Shown here: piece after piece, positions 1-5,620 of the stretch | Numbering within the stretch: the first letter of the stretch is position 1 | How the letters are laid out: each line of letters begins with the position of its first letter | DNA from: Methylococcales bacterium | GTDB lineage: Bacteria > Pseudomonadota > Gammaproteobacteria > Methylococcales > Methylomonadaceae | Direction: 5' to 3' | Assembly: GCA_023134955.1 (NCBI GenBank) | Contig: JAGLUC010000109.1 | Span: 1-8,038, forward strand | DNA: 8,038 nucleotides | The notes under the pieces: generated by a model | Database searches by the model: none | The model's input: only the letters and a program-made list of their open reading frames with translations | Told to the model about the DNA's origin: nothing | Position numbers and translations under genes: made by a program

Positions 1-522
1 TGGTTTTGTTTTCGGTAAGCCAAATTTTTTGCGTTGTTCAGGTTCTTTAGTGCATAAATATTGCAGGATTAAGTCTATACCTCGTGCATCACAAAAAGGA
101 TGAATCCAGCGAGTGAAAAATGTTGCTGCTGTTTTGCTTATGATTAAATGAAACTCAATAGCTGATATGGATTCTCTATCCTGTTTGTCATTAATCAGTT
201 GAGTAATAATTTGTTGCTGGAATTGATTGTTTGTTTGATTTTCTGGACAATAATGTTGATGAAATAGTGAGGGTGAAGTTTCTCTTTTGCACCAATAAAA
301 ATGCTTGCCACGCTGTTGCAGGCTTGCAAAAGCCAGTGGAAATTGTTGCCCAAAATCATTAATTCTTAATTGTAAGGTTTCAATGTCGGGTGTTTTATTA
401 AGCTCTAATACAAAACCACAAAGACTACCTGGTAAGCCTTCGCGACGAATTTCATCATCCATTGCCAGGGTAAAACTGTCAGCAATATTCAGTTTTTCTA
501 AAATATCGAGTTGCTTGCTCAT
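1..522 (-). CDS. Stand-alone condensation-domain-like (HxxxD) acyltransferase, C-terminus outside the window
   Basis: The frame is open from an ATG at 522 to the left edge (174 codons, no stop), so this is the N-terminal part of a longer protein. At residues 141-145 it reads H-P-F-C-D followed by A-R-G, which matches the HxxxD(G) catalytic motif of NRPS condensation domains and related acyltransferases. The stretch before it (E-F-H-L-I-I-S-K) resembles the beta strand that leads into that motif. The motif lies about 140 residues in, where condensation domains usually carry it. The first His of the classical HH pair is Ile. In this family the His acts as base when an acyl chain on a carrier protein is passed to an amine or alcohol. 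The start overlaps the stop of the upstream carrier-protein gene by 4 bp (ATGA), so the two are probably translationally coupled and the carrier may be its donor. Substrates cannot be read from the sequence. A wax-ester-synthase-like or polyketide-associated acyltransferase is the alternative. Confidence 0.72.
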   Translation of the reverse strand, partial: MSKQLDILEKLNIADSFTLAMDDEIRREGLPGSLCGFVLELNKTPDIETLQLRINDFGQQFPLAFASLQQRGKHFYWCKRETSPSLFHQHYCPENQTNNQFQQQIITQLINDKQDRESISAIEFHLIISKTAATFFTRWIHPFCDARGIDLILQYLCTKEPEQRKKFGLPKTKP

Positions 523-758
523 GCCTTTTTATGCCTTAAAATCCATTGTTCTAAAGTATTAAAGGACTGTACATTATCAGGCTCAATTTCCGTATCAGGT
601 AAAGTAATACCGTATTCATCTTCAATAAACATAATCAGGCGCATAATGCCCATACTATCTAAACCTGCTTCCAAGAGATCGTCATCATCACTAAATTTCT
701 CTGTGTCAGCCACAAAAACCAGTTCCTGAAAGATAAAGTCACGTAGTTTCTTTTTCAT
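519..758 (-). CDS. Stand-alone acyl/peptidyl carrier protein
   Basis: This is a 79-residue acidic protein of typical carrier-protein length. It contains L-L-E-A-G-L-D-S-M-G, in which Ser35 is the expected 4'-phosphopantetheine attachment site. The helix after it (I-M-R-L-I-M-F-I-E-D-E-Y-G-I) is typical of the recognition helix II. The D-S-M-G form and the 'FIE..YGI' segment resemble the discrete carriers that work with free-standing adenylation enzymes (PltL, PigG or RedO type) as well as some polyketide ACPs. It is the only carrier in the window, so it is the best visible candidate for carrying prolyl and pyrrolyl groups made by the enzymes at 4550-7062. It could equally serve the condensation-like protein immediately downstream, with which it overlaps by ATGA. 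No clear Shine-Dalgarno site precedes the ATG, and the leader is very AT-rich. A phosphopantetheinyl transferase must be encoded elsewhere. Confidence 0.93.
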   Translation of the reverse strand: MKKKLRDFIFQELVFVADTEKFSDDDDLLEAGLDSMGIMRLIMFIEDEYGITLPDTEIEPDNVQSFNTLEQWILRHKKA

Positions 759-816
759 ATATTTAATTAAGCTATAATTTGCAGGGTTAATGAGATGTTG
801 ATCTATTTAAGTTGAA

Positions 817-822
817 ATTATA
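817..822 (-). promoter_or_regulatory. Candidate -10 hexamer for the leftward carrier/acyltransferase operon
   Basis: On the minus strand this reads TATAAT, a perfect sigma-70 -10 consensus, about 58 bp upstream of the carrier-protein ATG. It overlaps the left arm of the palindrome at 819-842. No good -35 match lies 16-18 bp upstream, so a promoter here would be weak or activator-dependent. The spacer is AT-rich, so a chance match is possible. Confidence 0.35.
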
Positions 823-842
823 ACGCATAATATTGCGTTATA
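819..842. promoter_or_regulatory. Palindromic operator candidate in the divergent spacer
   Basis: Two perfect 9-base arms, TATAACGCA and TGCGTTATA, flank a 6-base centre (TAATAT). The palindrome lies between the divergent carrier-protein and flavoenzyme genes. Its arms overlap a minus-strand TATAAT (817-822) and a plus-strand TATACT (839-844), so one bound dimer could cover -10-like elements of both operons. The size and symmetry fit a site for a dimeric regulator such as a TetR- or MarR-type protein. No regulator gene is in the window, so its identity is unknown. A cruciform or chance palindrome in AT-rich DNA is the alternative, but the GC-containing CGCA/TGCG part makes chance less likely. 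Confidence 0.5.
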
Positions 843-855
843 CTGCTCGTATAAT
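839..855 (+). promoter_or_regulatory. Candidate -10 elements for the rightward operon
   Basis: Two overlapping possibilities are visible: TATACT at 839-844, within the right arm of the palindrome, and a perfect TATAAT at 850-855. The second would start transcription near 861-863, which supports translation from the GTG at 897 rather than from the TTG at 855 or a leadered ATG at 861. Neither has a convincing -35 hexamer; TTGAAA at 812-817 is too far upstream (21 bp) from the first. Confidence 0.33.
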
Positions 856-883
856 TGAGTATGGGGCGTTTTAATGAAAAAAA

Positions 884-888
884 TAAGG
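884..888 (+). promoter_or_regulatory. Ribosome binding site that supports the GTG start of the flavoenzyme
   Basis: TAAGG ends 8 bases before a GTG at 897. The two upstream in-frame starts (TTG at 855, ATG at 861) have no Shine-Dalgarno site at a workable distance. Starting at 897 puts the FAD-binding strand (Q-I-I-I-I-G-A-G) at residue 6, as usual for this family. Confidence 0.45.
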
Positions 889-896
889 CAAAAGTA

Positions 897-2126
897 GTGG
901 CAGAAAGTAAACAAATCATCATTATTGGCGCAGGGCCATCAGGCAGTGTAGCCGCAGCTCTATTACAAAATAAAGGGCATCAGGTTACTATTATTGAACG
1001 AGATAGCTTTCCACGTTTCAGTATTGGAGAAAGCTTATTGCCACAATGTATGGAATTTATTGAACAGGCTGGAATGCTGGATGCAGTGACAGAGGCTGGC
1101 TTTCAATTAAAATCAGGTGCTGCATTTTTGCATGATGGCAAACATTCTGAGTTTTGTTTTTCTGATAAGTTTACCCAAGGCTTTGATACCACTTTTCAGG
1201 TGCAACGCGATAAATTTGATGCCTTGTTAGCAGACGAAGCACAACGCATGGGTGTGGAAATTCGTTGGCAGCAAGAGTTGATTGCCGCTGATTTTTCAGG
1301 AGCCAAGCCATTATTGACGATTAAACCAGCAAATGCTGATAATTATCAAGTTGAAGCTGAATTTGTATTAGATGCCAGTGGTTTTGGTCGGGTATTACCA
1401 CGCTTGCTTAATTTAGAAAAAGCATCTGATTTTCCATGTCGACAATCACTTTTCACCCATATAGAAGATAAAATTGATTGTGATAAATATGATCGAAATA
1501 AAATCCGTATTATTGTTCATCCACAACATAAAGATGTCTGGTATTGGTTAATTCCTTTTAGTAATGGTCGATGTAGTTTAGGGGTAGTGGCTGAACCTAA
1601 ATTATTAGAAATGATAGGCGATGACCAGCAACACATTTTTAAACAATTAATCGCACAAGAAGCTGAATTATCTGAACTATTAAAAAATGCTGTTTTCGAT
1701 ACGCCGATAAATAGTCTTAAGGGTTATAGCGCTAATGTCACTTCATTGTATGGAAAGGGTTATGCCTTATTAGGCAATGCAGGTGAATTTTTAGATCCTG
1801 TTTTTTCATCTGGTGTCACCATAGCCATGAAGTCAGCTAGTTTAGCCGCCGATGTTTTAGACAGACAATTAAATCAGCAGACGGTTGACTGGCAACAAGA
1901 ATTTGTCGAACCTTTGCAAAAAGGGGTAGAGACTTTTCGAGCCTTTGTCACCGCCTGGTACGATGGTGATCTACAAGACGTGATTTTTTATGATCAACAA
2001 CAGGCGAATATTAAATCAATGATTTGTTCGATTCTAGCAGGTTATGTCTGGGATGAAAAAAACCCTTATGTAAAAAACTCAAAGGCACGATTAAAAACTT
2101 TAGCTGAATTGTGTCGTGAACCTTAA
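897..2126 (+). CDS. Flavin-dependent halogenase-type FAD oxidoreductase
   Basis: The frame is open from a TTG at 855 and an ATG at 861. The GTG at 897 (409 residues) is preferred because TAAGG lies 8 bases upstream. From that start, residues 11-16 are the FAD dinucleotide-binding G-A-G-P-S-G and 39-49 read P-R-F-S-I-G-E-S-L-L-P. Lys72 lies in G-F-Q-L-K-S-G-A-A-F, where halogenases of the PltA/phenol class carry the catalytic lysine. Residues 215-220 are W-Y-W-L-I-P, the WxWxIP signature of flavin-dependent halogenases, and 298-306 (F-L-D-P-V-F-S-S-G) match their second signature. The family chlorinates or brominates electron-rich rings, often pyrrole or phenol groups on a carrier protein, using FADH2 from a separate reductase. 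Relatives with the same signatures occur in aryl-polyene and flexirubin-type clusters without a proven halogenation role, and the C-terminus (A-G-Y-V-W-D-E-K-N-P) looks closer to those. The family call is firm; halogenation is uncertain. It heads the rightward operon, 20 bp before the ketosynthase. Confidence 0.9.
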   Translation: MAESKQIIIIGAGPSGSVAAALLQNKGHQVTIIERDSFPRFSIGESLLPQCMEFIEQAGMLDAVTEAGFQLKSGAAFLHDGKHSEFCFSDKFTQGFDTTFQVQRDKFDALLADEAQRMGVEIRWQQELIAADFSGAKPLLTIKPANADNYQVEAEFVLDASGFGRVLPRLLNLEKASDFPCRQSLFTHIEDKIDCDKYDRNKIRIIVHPQHKDVWYWLIPFSNGRCSLGVVAEPKLLEMIGDDQQHIFKQLIAQEAELSELLKNAVFDTPINSLKGYSANVTSLYGKGYALLGNAGEFLDPVFSSGVTIAMKSASLAADVLDRQLNQQTVDWQQEFVEPLQKGVETFRAFVTAWYDGDLQDVIFYDQQQANIKSMICSILAGYVWDEKNPYVKNSKARLKTLAELCREP

Positions 2127-2146
2127 GCGGTACAATTGAAAATTTT

Positions 2147-3325
2147 ATGAAGCTATATTTAAATGATTTAGGTATGCTCTCAGCAGTGGGTGACAATCGG
2201 GATGAAATTATTCAGCGGCTACAAGCTGGCGACAGGTCTGGTCTGGTTTTAACTGAAGAATTTAGTTCTCACCCAGTTTATGTGGGTGAAGTACGGGCAG
2301 AATTGCCTGGTATTGCCAATAAATACAGTGTTTATGACTGTAAAAACAATCAATTATTACTCGCTGCTTTACAGCAAATTCAAGGCACTGTTGATGAAAT
2401 AATTCAACGCTTTGGTGCTGACAGAATAGGGGTGGTGATTGGGACTAGCACTTCCGGGGTGCGCAATACCGAACTCGCCATTGAGTCAGTCGCAAATAGG
2501 CATATCAAACCTGAAACTTTTCATTATAAGCAACAGCAATTAGCAGCAGGAGCGGATTTTTTAGCCAATCATTTAGCTTTAAAAGGGCCTGCATATGCTA
2601 TATCAACGGCTTGTTCATCCAGTGGTAAGGCATTTGCATCTGCACGTCGGCTTATTGCTTTAGGCTTATGTGATGCGGTTATTGTCGGTGGGGCAGATAG
2701 TTTGTGTCGATTTACTGTGCATGGTTTTGATGCTCTGGAATCAGTATCCAAAGGATTATGTAAACCTTTTGGACAACATAGAGATGGAATTAATTTATCG
2801 GAAGGTGCTGCTTTATTTGTACTTAGTAAACAACCAGGGGAAGTTGAATTGCAGGGCATTGGTGCCAGTAGTGATGCCTATCATTTTTCAGCCCCTGATC
2901 CAGAAGGCGGTGCAGTGATTACCGCGATGCAAACAGCATTAAAACAAGCGCATAAAACAGCGAACGAGATTGATTATATCAATCTACACGGTACGGCAAC
3001 GCCTTTAAATGATGCCATGGAAAGCAAGGCTGTTAGCAATGTGTTTGGAAACTCAGTGGCAGTCAGTTCTAGCAAAGGTATGACAGGACATGCATTAGGT
3101 GCTGCGGCAGCACTTGAACTGGGTATATGCTGGATGTTACTGAGAGAACAAAATCAACAAGGCTTGTTAATCCCCAATATTAATGATGATGAAATAGATT
3201 CAACTCTGCCCTCATTGAACTATATAAAATTAGGGCAAAAACTGGGGCGTAGTATTAATACTTGCCAAAGTAATTCTTTTGCTTTTGGTGGCAATAATAT
3301 TTCCTTGGTGATTGGACGAGCATGA
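2147..3325 (+). CDS. Beta-ketoacyl-ACP synthase (type II PKS/FabF-like, aryl-polyene type)
   Basis: This 392-residue protein is a complete condensing enzyme. Cys156 in S-T-A-C-S-S-S-G is the acyl-accepting nucleophile. His281 in L-H-G-T-A-T and His315 in K-G-M-T-G-H-A-L-G-A-A are the decarboxylation pair, and Lys310 belongs to the same motif. The C-terminal F-A-F-G-G-N-N is the usual glycine-rich segment. All catalytic residues are present, so it should be an active ketosynthase rather than a chain-length factor. It would carry out decarboxylative condensation of malonyl-ACP with an acyl chain. The start at 2147 fits the family's N-terminal strand (Y-L-N-D-L-G-M-L-S-A-V-G), although the Shine-Dalgarno site is weak. 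The length and the G-G-N-N variant, together with the adjacent ApeP-like gene, point to the ketosynthases of aryl-polyene clusters rather than the housekeeping FabF. It is 20 bp downstream of the flavoenzyme and overlaps the dehydratase by ATGA. No partner chain-length factor is visible. Confidence 0.93.
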   Translation: MKLYLNDLGMLSAVGDNRDEIIQRLQAGDRSGLVLTEEFSSHPVYVGEVRAELPGIANKYSVYDCKNNQLLLAALQQIQGTVDEIIQRFGADRIGVVIGTSTSGVRNTELAIESVANRHIKPETFHYKQQQLAAGADFLANHLALKGPAYAISTACSSSGKAFASARRLIALGLCDAVIVGGADSLCRFTVHGFDALESVSKGLCKPFGQHRDGINLSEGAALFVLSKQPGEVELQGIGASSDAYHFSAPDPEGGAVITAMQTALKQAHKTANEIDYINLHGTATPLNDAMESKAVSNVFGNSVAVSSSKGMTGHALGAAAALELGICWMLLREQNQQGLLIPNINDDEIDSTLPSLNYIKLGQKLGRSINTCQSNSFAFGGNNISLVIGRA

Positions 3326-3747
3326 TTGATATAGATATAGCAGAATTACTACCGCATGAAGGAAAAATGATGTTATTGGATCATGTGCTGGAATATGATC
3401 AAGAATCGCTAGTTGCAGAGGTTATTGTTGCTAATGATGGCTTGTTTGGCGATGGACAAACTATTCCAGCCTGGATAGGCATTGAATACATGGCGCAAAC
3501 AGTGGCAGCACATGGTGGAATGATGCGTCGTCTTGCTGGTAAACCTATTGATGTGGGATTCTTATTAGGATCGCGGCGATATAACTGTAATGTTTCTGAG
3601 TTTATAGTAGGTACACGGTTAACCGTTAGTGTTAAACGATTTATGGAAGATCAAGGTCTAGGTGTATTTGATTGTCAGATACTAGGCGAGGGCATTGATA
3701 TTTCAGCAAAGTTGAATGTTTATCAGCCAGCTAATATTGAGATCTGA
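3322..3747 (+). CDS. ApeP-like hotdog 3-hydroxyacyl-ACP dehydratase
   Basis: This 141-residue protein has the FabA/FabZ hotdog pattern: L-P-H-E-G-K-M-M-L-L-D-H-V near the N-terminus (residues 10-22), then I-P-A-W-I-G-I-E-Y-M-A-Q (48-59) on the central helix. Glu55 matches the catalytic acid of FabZ. The FabZ His (H-F-P-G motif) is missing, because counting back from Glu55 gives Leu41. The P-A-W-I-G-I-E-x-M-A-Q form is what I recall from ApeP proteins of aryl-polyene clusters, which form part of a dehydratase pair with ApeI. The expected role is removal of water from 3-hydroxyacyl-ACP to give the 2-enoyl (polyene) chain. A non-catalytic or regulatory subunit is possible. Its ATG overlaps the ketosynthase stop by 4 bp. 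Its own stop lies 6 bp from the stop of the opposing ModA-like gene. Confidence 0.85.
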   Translation: MIDIDIAELLPHEGKMMLLDHVLEYDQESLVAEVIVANDGLFGDGQTIPAWIGIEYMAQTVAAHGGMMRRLAGKPIDVGFLLGSRRYNCNVSEFIVGTRLTVSVKRFMEDQGLGVFDCQILGEGIDISAKLNVYQPANIEI

Positions 3748-3753
3748 TAAGAC

Positions 3754-4524
3754 TTAATCTATTGGCAATAAAAAACCATGGTGATTGAAAATTGTACGAG
3801 ATTTATTATTTAGCAAAAATTGATAGAACTGCTTAGCCGTTGATTTAGCATGCTTCATCAACACCATGCGGGCATGAAAAGGGGCGTGTAAAGACTGTGG
3901 AATTAACACTGAATTTCCTAATGACTTGAGTGCGGGATGAAGTGAATAGGAATACGATATGATGCCACCCTGAGTAACTCCAGAGCTTGCAAATTGCGCT
4001 GTTTGTGAGGCGTTTTCAGCCAACACTAAAAAAGGTTTTATGCTGTGCCAAAGTCCCGTATTGATGAGCACTTGTTTAGCAGCACGCCCATAAGGGGCAT
4101 GATCTGGGTTAGCTATTGCAAAATGCTGCAACTGATTTTTTTTGAGTAGATTTTTTAAATTGTGTAATTCCTTATCAACTAAAATGGGGCTGTTGTTTGA
4201 GGTAAATAATGCTAAGCGTCCTGTTGCATAAATAATCCCATCATCCAAAGTGAGTTGCTGCTGTTTTAAGCTATTAATATAAGATTCATCAGCGGAAATG
4301 AATAATTCAAAGGGTGCTCCTTGTATCAATTGTCGTGTCAGGTTGCCAGAAGAGCCGTAGCTTATCGTTATATTTAATCCGGTTTGCCGGGTAAAAGCCT
4401 GTTTAATCTCATCCAATGCAAAACGAGTGCTCGATGCCGCAGCAATAATAGTTGTTTCTTTGGCATGAACGGGCGATATAAAAACCAACAATGAAATAAG
4501 AACTATTTTGTATGGAGTCATCAT
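3754..4524 (-). CDS. modA: ModA-like molybdate/oxyanion periplasmic binding protein
   Basis: This 256-residue protein has a Sec signal peptide: M-M-T-P-Y-K, a hydrophobic core (I-V-L-I-S-L-L-V-F-I), and probable cleavage after H-A at residue 21. The mature protein has ModA landmarks in order: A-A-A-S-S-T (28-33), Y-G-S-S-G-N-L-T-R-Q (56-65), G-A-P-F-E-L-F-I-S-A-D-E (69-80), Y-A-T-G-R-L-A-L-F (99-107), A-N-P-D-H-A-P-Y-G-R-A-A (138-149) and G-G-I-I-S-Y (186-191). Ser31 and Ser58/59 match the oxyanion-binding serines. The family captures molybdate or tungstate and hands it to the ModBC ABC transporter, but neither modB nor modC is here. The second ATG at 4521 has better Shine-Dalgarno spacing (AGGA 7 bases upstream). 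The gene sits 25 bp downstream of the acyl-CoA dehydrogenase on the same strand, so it is probably co-transcribed with pyrrole-pathway genes. A different ligand is possible. Confidence 0.88.
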   Translation of the reverse strand: MMTPYKIVLISLLVFISPVHAKETTIIAAASSTRFALDEIKQAFTRQTGLNITISYGSSGNLTRQLIQGAPFELFISADESYINSLKQQQLTLDDGIIYATGRLALFTSNNSPILVDKELHNLKNLLKKNQLQHFAIANPDHAPYGRAAKQVLINTGLWHSIKPFLVLAENASQTAQFASSGVTQGGIISYSYSLHPALKSLGNSVLIPQSLHAPFHARMVLMKHAKSTAKQFYQFLLNNKSRTIFNHHGFLLPID

Positions 4525-4549
4525 TACTTCCTAAACAAAATAGACTGCT

Positions 4550-5620
4550 TTATTTATAACCTTCACCCGTACCTAATAAGGCAGCAATAATATTTTTTTG
4601 TATTTCTGATGAACCCGAAAATAGCCGACTGGCGAGTGCATCGTTAACAAGCATTGCCATTGGATTGTCATTTAATAACCCAGCACTGCCTAAAATATGC
4701 ACGGCATCAAGGCTGGATTGTAAAAAAGCTTCAGCAGCAAATAATTTTGTTTGGGCGCTGGCTAGAGTAATGCGTTTGTTATTGTCTTTTAGTCTTGCAC
4801 ACTCGTTGACCCAAATACGAATCGTATCCAAGCGTAATTTCATATCGGCAATTTTGTGGCTAATGGCTTGGTTTTTACCTAAGTGACTGCCATTAACTCG
4901 GCGTTGGCGGCTAAATTTAATCACCTCTTTTAATTGCCAATCCATCACTCCACAAATTCCAGCAAAAATAAAGGCGCGTTCTAATTCCAGAGCTTGCTGA
5001 ATCATCATATTACCGCCCCCTGTTTTTCCTAGTTGTCTATCATGTGGAATTAAACAGTTTTTTAGTACAATATCGCCCATTGTTGCTGTTTTACAGCCAT
5101 TTACTTCAGGGTTGTCTAAGAACTGAACGCCTGGATCATCGGCATGAATAATAAAAGCGGATAATTTACTGTCCATGCGAGCATAAATGACTAAAAAGTC
5201 AGCAATAGGTGTGTTGGTGATAAAACGTTTATGACCATTAATAAGCAAGCCATCCGTAGTATTTTCTACCGATGTTTCTAGTGCATTAAGATCTGATCCT
5301 GCTTGTGGCTCAGTAATGGCATGACCTGCAATCAATTCAGCTGATAAAAGTTTGGCTAAATAGCTTTGCTGCTGTTGCTCAGTACCATAATTAAGAATAG
5401 GGAAGATGGCTCCCCAAAGGTGGGCGTTAATTGACAAAATTAAACCACTATCCAAACAGCTTTTACCTAAGGCTTCATGGGCGGACACTAAATCAGCAAA
5501 GGTATTGCCTTGTCCACCTTTTGCGCTGTCTATAGCATGTTTTAATAAGCCTTGTTGGGCACAGGCAATAAGGCGTTGTTTTGAGGCTTGAGCATCACCT
5601 GGTGGCGGTAAGTTTGTCAT
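4550..5620 (-). CDS. Acyl-CoA dehydrogenase family flavoprotein, probable L-prolyl-carrier dehydrogenase (PltE/PigA/Bmp3-like)
   Basis: This 356-residue protein, slightly shorter than the usual 375-390, has A-I-T-E-P-Q-A-G-S-D at 101-110, K-R-F-I-T-N-T-P-I-A-D at 131-141 (flavin contact region) and the C-terminal F-S-G-S-S-E-I-Q (334-341). The medium-chain enzymes carry the catalytic Glu at the position of Ser335. Here a Glu is found instead at 214 (L-E-L-E-R), the position used by isovaleryl- and long-chain acyl-CoA dehydrogenases. The enzyme should therefore be active with that alternative base. Members of this branch in pyrrole pathways oxidise prolyl-S-carrier by four electrons to pyrrolyl-S-carrier. 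The call rests mainly on the gene immediately upstream, which encodes a proline-type adenylation enzyme and overlaps it by ATGA. A GGAGA site precedes the ATG. A general acyl-ACP dehydrogenase acting on a fatty chain is the main alternative. Confidence 0.88.
   Translation of the reverse strand: MTNLPPPGDAQASKQRLIACAQQGLLKHAIDSAKGGQGNTFADLVSAHEALGKSCLDSGLILSINAHLWGAIFPILNYGTEQQQQSYLAKLLSAELIAGHAITEPQAGSDLNALETSVENTTDGLLINGHKRFITNTPIADFLVIYARMDSKLSAFIIHADDPGVQFLDNPEVNGCKTATMGDIVLKNCLIPHDRQLGKTGGGNMMIQQALELERAFIFAGICGVMDWQLKEVIKFSRQRRVNGSHLGKNQAISHKIADMKLRLDTIRIWVNECARLKDNNKRITLASAQTKLFAAEAFLQSSLDAVHILGSAGLLNDNPMAMLVNDALASRLFSGSSEIQKNIIAALLGTGEGYK

Noticed and set aside
305..729. Plus-strand ORFs of 85 and 72 residues over the carrier and acyltransferase genes
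   Set aside because: They lie antisense to well-supported genes, lack recognisable domains, and have the Ser/Lys-rich composition of a shadow frame.
2569..2859. 96-residue minus-strand ORF inside the ketosynthase (and an 82-residue plus-strand ORF at 2670-2918)
   Set aside because: Both overlap the ketosynthase active-site region in other frames; the ketosynthase motifs are intact across the whole stretch.
4550..5620. Catalytically dead acyl-CoA dehydrogenase because the medium-chain Glu is Ser
   Set aside because: A Glu at the isovaleryl/long-chain position (Glu214 in L-E-L-E-R) can supply the base.
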